This document shows positions 25,935 to 34,446 of a stretch of DNA of 64,000 nucleotides, in pieces; the first letter of the stretch is position 1; each line of letters begins with the position of its first letter. The translations under genes and the position numbers were made by a program. The notes beneath the pieces are model-generated. The model saw only the letters and a program-made list of their open reading frames with translations, searched no databases and had not been told where the DNA came from. Origin of the DNA: Maricaulis sp. (GTDB lineage Bacteria; Pseudomonadota; Alphaproteobacteria; Caulobacterales; Maricaulaceae); contig NZMJ01000012.1 in assembly GCA_002692855.1 (NCBI GenBank), forward strand, positions 32,709 through 96,708. The letters run 5' to 3'.

Positions 25935-26756
25935 TCAGTTCATCTCCCGGACATCGCGGGCGCTCACCGTCCCGGCGCGCAGATGGGCCATGTAAAGACG
26001 ACCCTCCACGAGGATGAAATCATTCATCAGCGATCCGGTCTCTCGGGTGTCTTCCAGGGTTTCAACTGTCCCGTCTGCGCCGATCACGAACAACCGCCCG
26101 GGCCATTCGTTCGCCAGCCAGCGTCCGCCGGGCAGCGGTGCCAGCCCGTCCCCGCTTGCGATGCCTGTGGCGCGTACCGTGACGGCGCGGCTATCCATGT
26201 CGATCTCGAGAAACCGGTCGCGCATGGTCACGGCGAACAGCGTGCCGTCATGCTGATAAAGACCGTTGATCGCCGACAGCAATTCGCCTTCGAGCCAAAG
26301 CGTTACCGCGCCTTCCGCGAGCCGGTGAATGCGGCCGGTCACCGAATCTGACACCAGCACGCTGCCATCGTCGAGCGCCAGCGCATCATTGAGAAAACCG
26401 GCCCCTTCCACCGGGTGACGCGAGATCAGGGCGCCGGTTTGCAGGTCGAACACGGCGATGGCGGTGATGTCGGTGACAAAGAGCCGGTCGCCCGCAATCG
26501 CCAGGCCCTTGGGGGCGCTCAGGCCCGTCTCGGCCCAGCGCAGCGTCTCGATCCGGCCATCCGCATGAACGCGCGAAATGAAGCCGTCATCATCGGCGCC
26601 CGCCGGCTCGCCCGCGATATTGGAGACGTAGAGAAAGCCGGTTTCATCCGACCAGGCGACGCTTTCGGGCTGCGAAAATCCGTCAGTCTCCCAGACGGGT
26701 TCGAGCGATACTCCCGCAGCGGATTGAAGCGTCAATGCCAATGCCATGCCGATCAT
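25935..26756 (-). CDS. SMP-30/gluconolactonase-like beta-propeller protein
   Basis: A 273-residue predicted six-bladed propeller with a signal peptide-like start (MIGMALALTLQSAAGVS). Repeats include WETDGFSQPESVAWSDETG, FLYVSNIAG, APKGLAIAGDRLFVTD, FLNDALALDDGSVLVSD and AINGLYQHDGTLFAV. Family members hydrolyse sugar lactones or act as uncharacterised periplasmic esterases; the substrate here is unknown. It sits between ftsK and lolA on the same strand, with a 46-bp gap to lolA. Confidence 0.78.
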   Translation of the reverse strand: MIGMALALTLQSAAGVSLEPVWETDGFSQPESVAWSDETGFLYVSNIAGEPAGADDDGFISRVHADGRIETLRWAETGLSAPKGLAIAGDRLFVTDITAIAVFDLQTGALISRHPVEGAGFLNDALALDDGSVLVSDSVTGRIHRLAEGAVTLWLEGELLSAINGLYQHDGTLFAVTMRDRFLEIDMDSRAVTVRATGIASGDGLAPLPGGRWLANEWPGRLFVIGADGTVETLEDTRETGSLMNDFILVEGRLYMAHLRAGTVSARDVREMN

Positions 26757-26829
26757 GTCGCCAGCCTCTTGTTACCGGGCGACGAACCTAACCCTCGGAA
26801 GGAATTATTCGACTCACGCCTGCGTGAAG

Positions 26830-29196
26830 TCAGGCGACATCGCGTTCCGGCAGGAAGATCTCGCGGCGGCCGGCATGGTCGGATGGGCCGATCATGCCTT
26901 CATCTTCCATCCGCTCGATCAGCACGGCGGCGCGGTTATAGCCGATCTGCAGCTTGCGCTGGATATAGCTGGTCGAGGCCTTACGGTCGCGTGCGACGAT
27001 GGCCACGGCCTGGTCGAACAGGTCGTCGCCCGATCCCTCGCCCTCGCTGCCGAACGGGCTGTCGCCGTCGTCCGACTCCTCGGTGACCGCCTCGAGATAG
27101 TCCGGCACGCCCTGCTTCTTGAGATAGCTGGCCACGTCCTCGACCTCGCGGTCGGTGACAAAGGGGCCGTGCAGGCGGCGGATGCGGCCGCCTCCGGCCA
27201 TGAACAGCAGATCGCCCATGCCGAGGAGTTGTTCCGCGCCCTGTTCACCCAGGATGGTGCGGGAATCGATCTTTGAGGTGACCTGATAGGAAATCCGGGT
27301 CGGGAAATTCGCCTTGATGGTGCCGGTGATGACGTCCACTGACGGGCGCTGGGTGGCCATGATCAGGTGAATACCCGCCGCGCGTGCCATTTGCGCCAGG
27401 CGCTGGACGGCGCCCTCAATCTCCTTGCCCGCAACCATCATCAGGTCGGCCATCTCGTCGATGACAATGACGAGGAAGGGCATGCGCTCCGCGGGGATCG
27501 ATTCGGTCTCATAGACCGGCTCGCCCGTATCGCGGTCATATCCGGTCTGCACGGTCCGCTCGAGCGGTTCGCCCGTGGCCAGCGCGTCCGCCACCTTCTC
27601 GTTGAAACCAGCGACATTGCGCACGCCGATCTTTGACATGCGCAGATAGCGGCTTTCCATCTCCCGCACGGCCCATTTCAGCGCGGTGACAGCCTTCTTC
27701 GGATCGGTCACGACCGGGGTCAGCAGGTGCGGGATGCCGTCATAGACCGACAATTCCAGCATCTTCGGGTCGATCATGATCAGGCGGCAATCCTCCGGCG
27801 GAAGCCGGTAGAGGAGAGACAGGATCATCGCATTGATCCCGACCGATTTGCCCGAACCGGTGGTGCCCGCGATCAGCAGGTGGGGCATGCGAGCCAGGTC
27901 GGCCATGAAGGGTTCGCCGCCAATCGTCTCGCCGAGCGCCATCGGCAGCTCGGCCTTGGTGTCCTCGAACGCCTTGGAGCTGAACAGGGCGCGTAGGAAC
28001 ACCGTCTCGCGGCGTGGATTGGGCAGTTCGATTCCGATCGCATTGCGCCCCGGTACGACGGCAACGCGGGCCGCCGTGGCGCTCATCGAGCGTGCAATGT
28101 CGTCGGCGAGATTGATGACGCGCGACGATTTCACGCCCGGCGCCGGTTCGAATTCATAGAGCGTGACCACCGGGCCGGGGCGCACCTGGACGATGTCGCC
28201 CTTGACCCCGAAGTCGGCCAGCACGCCTTGCAGCAGTTCGGCATTCTGGGTCAGCGAGGATTCATCGACCACGTCGGTGCGCGCCTTGGGGCGGTTCAGC
28301 AGGTCAAGGCGCGGAAGCTCGAACCCGCCCTTCCTGGCGAACGGCAAGGCGCCTTGCGCCTCGCGCACCTCGCGCTCGCCTTCTTTCGCCTTGCGGGTTG
28401 GGGCGACCTTGACGGCCGGATTGATCGGTTCGGATTTCTGGCGTGCCGGACGCGCGCGAACGGGACGCGGTGCGGGTTCGACAAGCTGCGGCCCCTTCGG
28501 GGCTTCGGCGGGTTCGGCCTCGCGCGTGGTCCCGGTCAGCTGGTCCCACCAGACCAGCAGGCTCGCCCACAGATAGGTGGCGGTGTCAGCTGCAGCGGTC
28601 AGGTCGCGCGGTCGCAAACCAAAGGTGAAGAACACCCCGCCAATCGCCACGATCAAGGCCAGCCCGGCCACCATGCCTTCTGCGAACGGGATGCCGAGAT
28701 CAGCGAGCGGCGCAGAGATGGCGAACAGGATGAAATCGCCAAACGCCCCGCCCAGACCCGCGGCGAACGGCCAGGCCTGAGGAATGGGCAGCGCCGACAC
28801 GGCGGCCGCGAACCCGGTCATGCCGATCAGGGCGGCCAGCGTGCGCAGCGTCATCATTGCTGCGGACCGTTGTCTCGGACCGCGCACGATCAGGATACTG
28901 CCCCACACCAACAGGGCGAGGATCGGTCCGCCCGCAGCCCAGCCGAGCGCCTGCAACGCCAGGTCAGCCGCGACCGCGCCGGGAATGCCCAGCGGATTGG
29001 CAGCCTGCGAGGAGGTCGCGACATTGAGGCTCGGGTCCAGCGGGTTGTGCCCGAAGATCGCGGCCGCCAGGGCTGCGCCCGCGCCAATCAGCAGCAGGCC
29101 GACCGCGCCGGACCGCAGTCGTGCGCCCAGCCGCGAGGGGTCGCGCCGGACCTTCGCGTTCATATCGTCCTGGGAAGCGGCATCGTAGCTGGCCAT
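26830..29196 (-). CDS. ftsK: DNA translocase FtsK
   Basis: A 788-residue divisome protein. It has four N-terminal membrane helices (about 30-185), a Pro/Lys/Arg-rich linker (about 220-290), and a RecA-like motor with Walker [10 protein letters not shown] near residue 442 and [13 protein letters not shown] as Walker B. A C-terminal gamma winged helix ([30 protein letters not shown]) recognises KOPS DNA. It pumps chromosome DNA at the septum and promotes dimer resolution. Either ATG 29196 or ATG 29163 could start it; the former is kept. The linker is shorter than in E. coli, as usual in alphaproteobacteria. Confidence 0.95.
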   Translation of the reverse strand: MASYDAASQDDMNAKVRRDPSRLGARLRSGAVGLLLIGAGAALAAAIFGHNPLDPSLNVATSSQAANPLGIPGAVAADLALQALGWAAGGPILALLVWGSILIVRGPRQRSAAMMTLRTLAALIGMTGFAAAVSALPIPQAWPFAAGLGGAFGDFILFAISAPLADLGIPFAEGMVAGLALIVAIGGVFFTFGLRPRDLTAAADTATYLWASLLVWWDQLTGTTREAEPAEAPKGPQLVEPAPRPVRARPARQKSEPINPAVKVAPTRKAKEGEREVREAQGALPFARKGGFELPRLDLLNRPKARTDVVDESSLTQNAELLQGVLADFGVKGDIVQVRPGPVVTLYEFEPAPGVKSSRVINLADDIARSMSATAARVAVVPGRNAIGIELPNPRRETVFLRALFSSKAFEDTKAELPMALGETIGGEPFMADLARMPHLLIAGTTGSGKSVGINAMILSLLYRLPPEDCRLIMIDPKMLELSVYDGIPHLLTPVVTDPKKAVTALKWAVREMESRYLRMSKIGVRNVAGFNEKVADALATGEPLERTVQTGYDRDTGEPVYETESIPAERMPFLVIVIDEMADLMMVAGKEIEGAVQRLAQMARAAGIHLIMATQRPSVDVITGTIKANFPTRISYQVTSKIDSRTILGEQGAEQLLGMGDLLFMAGGGRIRRLHGPFVTDREVEDVASYLKKQGVPDYLEAVTEESDDGDSPFGSEGEGSGDDLFDQAVAIVARDRKASTSYIQRKLQIGYNRAAVLIERMEDEGMIGPSDHAGRREIFLPERDVA

Positions 29197-29269
29197 GACC
29201 GCCGATTTATCCGCAAAAGCGTGAGTCGAAGGTAAAGACCGGTTAAGCTTGTCAGCAGGTGGGGGACCA

Positions 29270-29626
29270 ATGACCGAGATTTACGGAATCGGCGCGACGG
29301 TGCGCTTTCTTCGGCCCATGCTGAAACGCGCAGGCTTCCGGCCTGACCCGCCGCGCCCGCGCAAGGGTATCTTGCGCCTGCCCGCCGCATGGTCCGACTA
29401 CCGCGATGCCTCGCGCTGGACCCGGGGCGAGCGCCATGTCGAAATTTCCGTCGACCGCAGCGAAATCCAGGTCGTCGTCTGGCGTGAGGGCGAAGCGGGC
29501 CAGCGTCTTGACATGGAATGCCCGGTTCAGGTCGGCCAGATCGGCGGTGTCGAGTGCCTGCGCGGCTTCACCCGCGAAACCCTGCACTGCGTGTGTGCCC
29601 GGCTGGAAGCATGGATGAAGGACTGA
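29270..29626 (+). CDS. small soluble protein, unknown
   Basis: A 118-residue protein opening [23 protein letters not shown]. Its middle part has strand-like repeats around [28 protein letters not shown]. No family is recognised. A G-rich ribosome site (GGTGGGGG) precedes the ATG at 29270. It is divergent from ftsK (73 bp between starts) and 55 bp before the UbiH-like gene on the same strand. Composition matches the backbone. Confidence 0.6.
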   Translation: MTEIYGIGATVRFLRPMLKRAGFRPDPPRPRKGILRLPAAWSDYRDASRWTRGERHVEISVDRSEIQVVVWREGEAGQRLDMECPVQVGQIGGVECLRGFTRETLHCVCARLEAWMKD

Positions 29627-29681
29627 CCCGCGACCGTGTGTCCGGCTTCCCATTCCCCCGTGAGACGCTAGTCTCGGCGTC

Positions 29682-30953
29682 ATGGCACAACAGCTTTCCT
29701 TCGATGGCGATGTGGTGATTGTCGGTGGCGGTCTCGCCGGCCAGACGCTCGCTCTGGCGCTGCATTCCGCCGGTGTTTCGGTCGCTGTGGTCGATGTCCT
29801 GCCCTTCTCGACCCAGCTTGACGACCGTTTTGACGGGCGCGCCTCGGCGCTCGCCTACACCAGCATGCGGATGCTCGACACGCTGGGTGCCGGCGCGCGG
29901 CTGCGCGAGTTTACCCAGCGGATCGAGGATATTGTCGTATGCGACGGCCGCCCGGACGACGGGCTGCGTCCCGGCGGACCGGGACCCCATTCGCTGCACT
30001 TCGACCGCCACGAAATCCATCCCGGTGCAGATGGCGAGCCGCTGGGATGGATGGCCGAGAACCGGCATGCGCGCCTAGCGATGACCGAAGCCATTGCTCC
30101 GCGCAGCGACATTTCGGTCTTTGCCCCGGCCCGGGCGGTGGACTGGGTGCGTTCGCCCGCCTTCACCGACGTTCGGCTTGACGACGGACGCCTGCTGCGC
30201 GGCCGGCTGCTGGTCGCGTGTGACGGCAAGTTCTCCAGCATCCGCAGGCGCGAAGGCACACGGACCTTCGGGTGGGGCTATGGCCAGAAAGGCATTGTCG
30301 CCACCGTCGAACATGACGCGCCCCATAACGGCGTCGCCTACGAATACTTCATGCCATCGGGTCCGTTCGCCATCCTGCCTCTTTCCGGCAACCGGTCATC
30401 GCTGGTCTGGACGGAAAAGGCCGCCGCTGCTGACGCCCTCGAGGCGATGGACGCGGACGGGTTTCACGAGGCGCTCCGCGCCCGTTTCGGCAATTTCCTC
30501 GGCGAGGTGCGCGAAACCGGACCACGCTGGACCTATCCCCTGACCCTCAATGTGGCCGAACGCTTCCACGCGGACGGGATCGCCTATTGCGGTGATGCGG
30601 CGCGGGGCATCCACCCCCTTGCCGGGCAGGGCTTCAACCTGGGTATCCGCGATGCGGCGGCGCTGGCGGAAATCGTGGCCGAGCAGAAACGCCTCGGGCT
30701 CGACCTCGGGTCGACCATCGGCCTGAAACGCTATGAAAGCTGGCGGCGGCTGGATTCGATCGCGCTCGTTGGCGCGACAGACCTGTTCAACCGGTTGTTC
30801 TCGAACGATATCGCCCCGTTGCGGATGGCGCGCGGCCTCGGACTGGCGCTGGTTGACCGGATTCCGCCCGCCCGCCGCTTCTTCATGCGCCATGCCGGCG
30901 GCGAGATCGGCGACCTCCCGAAACTGCTGCGCGGAGAAAGCCTGGCAGCCTAG
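29682..30953 (+). CDS. UbiH/UbiF/COQ6-family FAD-dependent monooxygenase
   Basis: A 423-residue flavoprotein with the Rossmann motif VVIVGGGLAGQTLALAL (11-27). The second FAD-binding signature is GDAARGIHPLAGQGFNLGIRDAAALAE (about 304-330). These aromatic hydroxylases add ring hydroxyls in ubiquinone biosynthesis; which position (UbiH, UbiF, UbiI or UbiL type) cannot be told from sequence alone. No other ubi gene is next to it. No ribosome site is strong before ATG 29682. Complete, normal length. Confidence 0.9.
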   Translation: MAQQLSFDGDVVIVGGGLAGQTLALALHSAGVSVAVVDVLPFSTQLDDRFDGRASALAYTSMRMLDTLGAGARLREFTQRIEDIVVCDGRPDDGLRPGGPGPHSLHFDRHEIHPGADGEPLGWMAENRHARLAMTEAIAPRSDISVFAPARAVDWVRSPAFTDVRLDDGRLLRGRLLVACDGKFSSIRRREGTRTFGWGYGQKGIVATVEHDAPHNGVAYEYFMPSGPFAILPLSGNRSSLVWTEKAAAADALEAMDADGFHEALRARFGNFLGEVRETGPRWTYPLTLNVAERFHADGIAYCGDAARGIHPLAGQGFNLGIRDAAALAEIVAEQKRLGLDLGSTIGLKRYESWRRLDSIALVGATDLFNRLFSNDIAPLRMARGLGLALVDRIPPARRFFMRHAGGEIGDLPKLLRGESLAA

Positions 30954-30984
30954 GCGCCAGGTCCTTTGCAACGCGGGCGACCGG

Positions 30985-31287
30985 CTAGCCGCGCTCGCCC
31001 AGTTCTCTCAGATAGTCCCAACTGAATATGCCGCTGTCATGTCCGTCATCGAAGACGATCTGCACGGCATAGCGGCCGATCAGGTTTGCGGCGGTCACGC
31101 CGACCTTGTCCTTGCCGGTGACGGTTTTCTTCTGGCCCGGACCGTGGCCCTGGACCTCAGCGCTGGGGCTTTCGGTGCGCAGCGTCCTGAACGCGATCGT
31201 CTGCGCCGATCCGTCATCATACGTGACGATCAGGGCGCGCTGAGCGCTGTTGAAATCGAGCTTTGAGGGCCAGGCGCGCGGTGTCAT
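30985..31287 (-). CDS. DUF971 (gamma-butyrobetaine hydroxylase-like N-terminal domain) protein
   Basis: A 100-residue protein of the DUF971 family, a small domain first seen at the N-terminus of gamma-butyrobetaine hydroxylase and elsewhere free-standing. Visible blocks: [54 protein letters not shown]. Relatives are linked to iron-sulfur handling; that link is inferred here. Its ATG overlaps the Trm112 stop by 4 nt, so translation is probably coupled. It is the last gene of the CnoX-LonN-Trm112-DUF971 run. Confidence 0.9.
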   Translation of the reverse strand: MTPRAWPSKLDFNSAQRALIVTYDDGSAQTIAFRTLRTESPSAEVQGHGPGQKKTVTGKDKVGVTAANLIGRYAVQIVFDDGHDSGIFSWDYLRELGERG

Positions 31288-31511
31288 TTCGCCTTGGCTT
31301 CCGCGTCGCTCAGCTCCCGCGCCTCGCTTTCCAGCATGATCGGGACACCGTCGCGGATCGGATAGGCGAGCCGCGCCGGCTTCGAGACCAGTTCGTGCTT
31401 CTCGCGGTCATAGTGCAACGGGCCGCGCGTCACCGGGCAGACCAGGATTTCCAGGAGCGCGGGATCGACATCGCGCGCCGTGTCGGCGGATGGGGCGTGT
31501 GTATCGCTCAT
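31284..31511 (-). CDS. Trm112 family protein
   Basis: A 75-residue protein with the Trm112 core [42 protein letters not shown]. Bacterial Trm112-like proteins are small, partly zinc-binding partners of methyltransferases; a single CP pair is present and the other zinc Cys are missing, as common in proteobacteria. An acidic C-terminal tail follows ([15 protein letters not shown]). It overlaps the downstream DUF971 start by 4 nt and follows the LonN gene by 32 bp. Confidence 0.9.
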   Translation of the reverse strand: MSDTHAPSADTARDVDPALLEILVCPVTRGPLHYDREKHELVSKPARLAYPIRDGVPIMLESEARELSDAEAKAK

Positions 31512-31543
31512 GCCAGTCTCCTACCCTTGTGCGCCGCACGGCG

Positions 31544-32176
31544 CTAGTTCCGCGTGCCGCCTGCGCCTTCTGCCAGCCGCCGCTCGATGATGCTCGACAG
31601 GGTCTCGAACCGCTCGGTCTCCTCGGGGGCTTCCAGCATGTCCTGCTTCTCCCGGGCCGAGAAGGGAGCGCCCATCGCCAGCTGGTTGACGACGCGCGGC
31701 AGCGGGGCCTGCGCAATCGCATCCCAGTCGGTGACGAGGTTCTCGGACTGGAACCAGGCCTGCAGCAATTGCATCAGCCGGTCACGGTCCGCGCCCAAAA
31801 GGGCATCGGGCCCCGCGCGGTCACCGGCAAAGGGCGACCAGTCGACCCGCCCGACCCGGTAGGGCATGCCCAGATCGACCTCGTCGTCCAGCCGGAAGCG
31901 CCCGATGCCTTCCAGCGAGATCAGGTAGCGGCCGTCATCGGTTTCCTTGTGCGACACGATCCGGCCCGCCCCGCCAATGGCTTCCAGGGCCGGGAAGCCC
32001 TTTTCGCCGCCGGGCCGGGTCTGGATGATGCCGATCAGCTTGTCGCCTGTCATCGCGTCGTCCGTCATGTTCAGATAACGCGGCTCGAACACGTTCAGCG
32101 GCAAGGTTTCGCCGGGCAGCAGGATGGCGCTGTCCAGCGGGAAAAGCGGCAGCAGGGCGGGCAGGGTCTGGTTCAT
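31544..32176 (-). CDS. LON peptidase substrate-binding (LonN) domain protein
   Basis: A 210-residue stand-alone N-terminal Lon-like domain: ALLPLFPLDSAILLPGETLPLNVFEPRYLNM, then a RYLISLEGIGRFRLDDEV segment and a helical C-terminus with PRVVNQLAMGAPFSAREKQDMLEAPEE. It lacks the AAA+ and protease parts of Lon. Such proteins may bind unfolded polypeptides. ATG 32176 is used because similarity begins there; frame upstream is not family-like. It follows CnoX by 40 bp on the same strand. Confidence 0.9.
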   Translation of the reverse strand: MNQTLPALLPLFPLDSAILLPGETLPLNVFEPRYLNMTDDAMTGDKLIGIIQTRPGGEKGFPALEAIGGAGRIVSHKETDDGRYLISLEGIGRFRLDDEVDLGMPYRVGRVDWSPFAGDRAGPDALLGADRDRLMQLLQAWFQSENLVTDWDAIAQAPLPRVVNQLAMGAPFSAREKQDMLEAPEETERFETLSSIIERRLAEGAGGTRN

Positions 32177-32216
32177 GATCAGGACGTAGGCCGCTCCCCG
32201 GCCCGCGCCAAGGGCG

Positions 32217-33134
32217 TCAGGAAAACAGGACCGCCGACAGACGCCGCCGACCCGCCTTGGCGATATCGGATGTGGCCCCTGCCGCATCAAAGACCTTCAG
32301 CAGCAATGCCCGCGCTGCGCCCTCATTCCATTCCCGGTCGCGCTCCACGATCACCAGCAATTCGTCCACCGCTTCGGCCAACATGCCCTGACCGATCAGC
32401 GCGCGCGCGTACTGGTAGCGCGAGGCAAGGTCGCCCGGCTCGCGGTCGACCTGTGCGGCGAGCTGTTCGGGATCTCCGGCATCTTCGGTCTCTTCGGCCA
32501 GTTTCAGCGCCGTCAGCACGCCCTGCACGGAAGCCGCGGACATCTTGTCCTCGGGCACTCGGTCGATAATGGTGCGCGCCTGCTCGGGGTTGCCACCTGC
32601 CAGATAACAGCGCGCCAGACCGGCGATGGCGTCGGCATTCTCGGGGTCGGCCTGCACTGCGAGCGCGAAGTCCTGCGCCGCTCCGCCCGTATCGCCGGCC
32701 TTCAGGCTCTCCTCGGCACGCGACAGGATCTCGGCAACGGCCTCTTCGTCCGGCCCGTCACCCGACAGCCGGTTGATGAAGTCCTTGATCTGGCTTTCCG
32801 GCAAGGCGCCCATGAAGCCGTCGACCGGCTGGCCGTTCTGGAAGGCAAAGACCGCCGGGATGGATTGCACCTGCAGCTTGCCGGCAATGACGGGGTTCTC
32901 GTCGATATTGATCTTCACCAGCCGCACCGCACCGCCCGCCGCGCGGACGGCTTTTTCGATCATCGGGCCGAGCTGGCGGCACGGTCCGCACCACGGCGCC
33001 CAGAAATCGACCAGCACCGGAACATCGCGCGACGGCTCGACCACGTCCGCCATGAAGCTCTGGTCGGTCCCGTCCTTGACGAGTTCGGGTTCGCCGCCTG
33101 CGGCAGGCTGGGGGTTCAACGTGAATTCGGTCAT
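32217..33134 (-). CDS. cnoX: CnoX/YbbN-type thioredoxin-TPR chaperedoxin
   Basis: A 305-residue protein with an N-terminal thioredoxin domain (about 20-130) and the redox motif WCGPC (48-52), followed by TPR-like helices (about 150-305). In E. coli CnoX guards proteins from oxidation and hands them to GroEL; there the motif is degenerate. Here it is a full CxxC, so real disulfide activity is possible. It is the first gene of the cluster ending in DUF971. Confidence 0.92.
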   Translation of the reverse strand: MTEFTLNPQPAAGGEPELVKDGTDQSFMADVVEPSRDVPVLVDFWAPWCGPCRQLGPMIEKAVRAAGGAVRLVKINIDENPVIAGKLQVQSIPAVFAFQNGQPVDGFMGALPESQIKDFINRLSGDGPDEEAVAEILSRAEESLKAGDTGGAAQDFALAVQADPENADAIAGLARCYLAGGNPEQARTIIDRVPEDKMSAASVQGVLTALKLAEETEDAGDPEQLAAQVDREPGDLASRYQYARALIGQGMLAEAVDELLVIVERDREWNEGAARALLLKVFDAAGATSDIAKAGRRRLSAVLFS

Positions 33135-33202
33135 CTCGTCACCTGTGGGCCGGAAAGTGTCTGCCGCCCTAATTGGCGGCGCGGATGCGCGTGTGCAAGC
33201 GC

Positions 33203-33724
33203 TCAGTCCTCATTCGCCAGTGCGGCAAAATCCACCAGCACCGGTTCATGCCCCGTCGCACGCGCAAACGCCATCAGGTCGGCGGCGGCGATGGCGGTCG
33301 TGGCATCATTCTTCAGCGGATGGAAATTGACCGGGTCGGTCTCCATCAGCGCGGCATCGATGACAAAGCGTACCCGGCCTGCCGGGTCATTCATCAGCGC
33401 GAAGGCGGTGACCGAACCCGGACGCACGCCCAGTGTTTCAAACAGCGCGTCTTCCTTGCCGAAGGAAAACCGCTTTGTGCCAAGCACACGGTGCAGCCGG
33501 TTCACCTTCACCACCGTCTCGCCCAGCGCCGAGACCAGGACCCGCGCGCCGCGCCCGTCATCGAGAAACAGATTCTTGGTATGCCCGCCTGGCAGCGCGG
33601 CCTTGATCGCCTGCCCTTCCTCGACGGTGAAAACCGGGGCGTGGTCCACCGTCGTATGGGCAATGCCCAGACGATCCAGAAAGGCAAACAGGTCGGCGCG
33701 TGTGGCAGGCGGGGTATCGCTCAT
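33203..33724 (-). CDS. ProXp/YbaK-type aminoacyl-tRNA deacylase
   Basis: A 173-residue editing protein of the prolyl-tRNA-synthetase-associated domain family. Motifs: [26 protein letters not shown] with the conserved Lys, [38 protein letters not shown] and [12 protein letters not shown]. ProXp-ala hydrolyses mischarged Ala-tRNA-Pro; specificity cannot be settled from this sequence. Start 33724 (MSDTPPATR) is preferred to 33757. It lies 68 bp upstream of cnoX on the same strand, but a common transcript is uncertain. Confidence 0.85.
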   Translation of the reverse strand: MSDTPPATRADLFAFLDRLGIAHTTVDHAPVFTVEEGQAIKAALPGGHTKNLFLDDGRGARVLVSALGETVVKVNRLHRVLGTKRFSFGKEDALFETLGVRPGSVTAFALMNDPAGRVRFVIDAALMETDPVNFHPLKNDATTAIAAADLMAFARATGHEPVLVDFAALANED

Positions 33725-33792
33725 GCCCGCCAGTAGAAGCGTGCCTGTCACGGGCAATCAAGCGGCCTTGTGCGCCTCGTGCATTCCCCCGC

Positions 33793-33821
33793 TTGAAATC
33801 GGTCCGGGATTGGGCGATATA
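33793..33821 (+). promoter_or_regulatory. promoter of tRNA-Gly
   Basis: TTGAAA (33793-33798), 17-nt spacer, GATATA (33816-33821), ending about 40 bp before the tRNA. Good match to a sigma-70-type promoter. Confidence 0.6.
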
Positions 33822-33862
33822 CCCCGCCTCTCCGGCGCAACCCGCCGGTTACCCACGTTTGA

Positions 33863-33937
33863 GCGGGCGTAGCTCAGGGGTAGAGCGTCACCTTGCCAAG
33901 GTGAATGTCGTGAGTTCGAATCTCATCGCCCGCTCCA
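33863..33937 (+). tRNA. tRNA-Gly (anticodon GCC)
   Basis: Full cloverleaf with CCA encoded. Acceptor GCGGGCG (33863-33869) pairs with CGCCCGC (33927-33933), then discriminator T and CCA (33935-33937). The anticodon loop TTGCCAA gives GCC for GGC/GGT codons; the T-arm is AGTTCGAATCT. The next 3.3 kb is AT-richer foreign-looking DNA, with this tRNA 3' end at its left border. Confidence 0.97.
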
Positions 33938-34324
33938 TTCATTCCCGTCTATCGGAAGATATCTCGCAGGCATCGTCGTTGCTCGACGACTGTCGCCATC
34001 GACCGCACTCAGCTTCAATACGTTTCCAGCGAACGAAAGCTCGACCTCTAAAGATTTCCCTCCAATATCATTCCAACTTCTGATCGCCGACTTGATCAAT
34101 TGATCAAACTTCTTGCAATGAGCTTCGACGCCTCGCGGCCACTGACAGATCGTTGATCTCACGCTGCTTTTTATATGCGGAGTATCAACCACGAACTGAC
34201 GTCCCTCCTTGTAAAGCAGGGTGTTCCTGATCAGCTGTGTCTTAGCGCCGGCGGTCACTCCCAACCCGCCATAGGCAGCAGTGGCCGATTCCAATTCACC
34301 TAAATTACAAACCAATCGCTGCAT
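33923..34324 (-). CDS. small protein of the insertion, unknown; stop inside tRNA-Gly
   Basis: A 133-residue protein-like frame in AT-richer DNA, divergent from the restriction-modification gene (122 bp between starts). Segments such as ELESATAAYGGLG, QFVVDTPHIKSSVR and KSLEVELSFAGNVLKLSAVD look like genuine strand/helix sequence. No family is recognised. Its last five codons and TGA (33923-33937) are the reverse complement of the tRNA 3' end, so its original C-terminus may have been replaced on insertion. ATG 34324 or a GTG at 34336 could start it; neither has a good ribosome site. It may be a pseudogene or a real partner of the RM enzyme. Confidence 0.4.
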   Translation of the reverse strand: MQRLVCNLGELESATAAYGGLGVTAGAKTQLIRNTLLYKEGRQFVVDTPHIKSSVRSTICQWPRGVEAHCKKFDQLIKSAIRSWNDIGGKSLEVELSFAGNVLKLSAVDGDSRRATTMPARYLPIDGNEWSGR

Positions 34325-34446
34325 CGACGAGCCCACTCAGATTCTAGGGTCACTATCGGAGACGAGTGGCGACTCGTGAATAGTAAATCCCTTGCTTAAT
34401 CGGGTATGATGTTACCTGCTGGGCACAAAGCTATGGAGGTTCCCGG

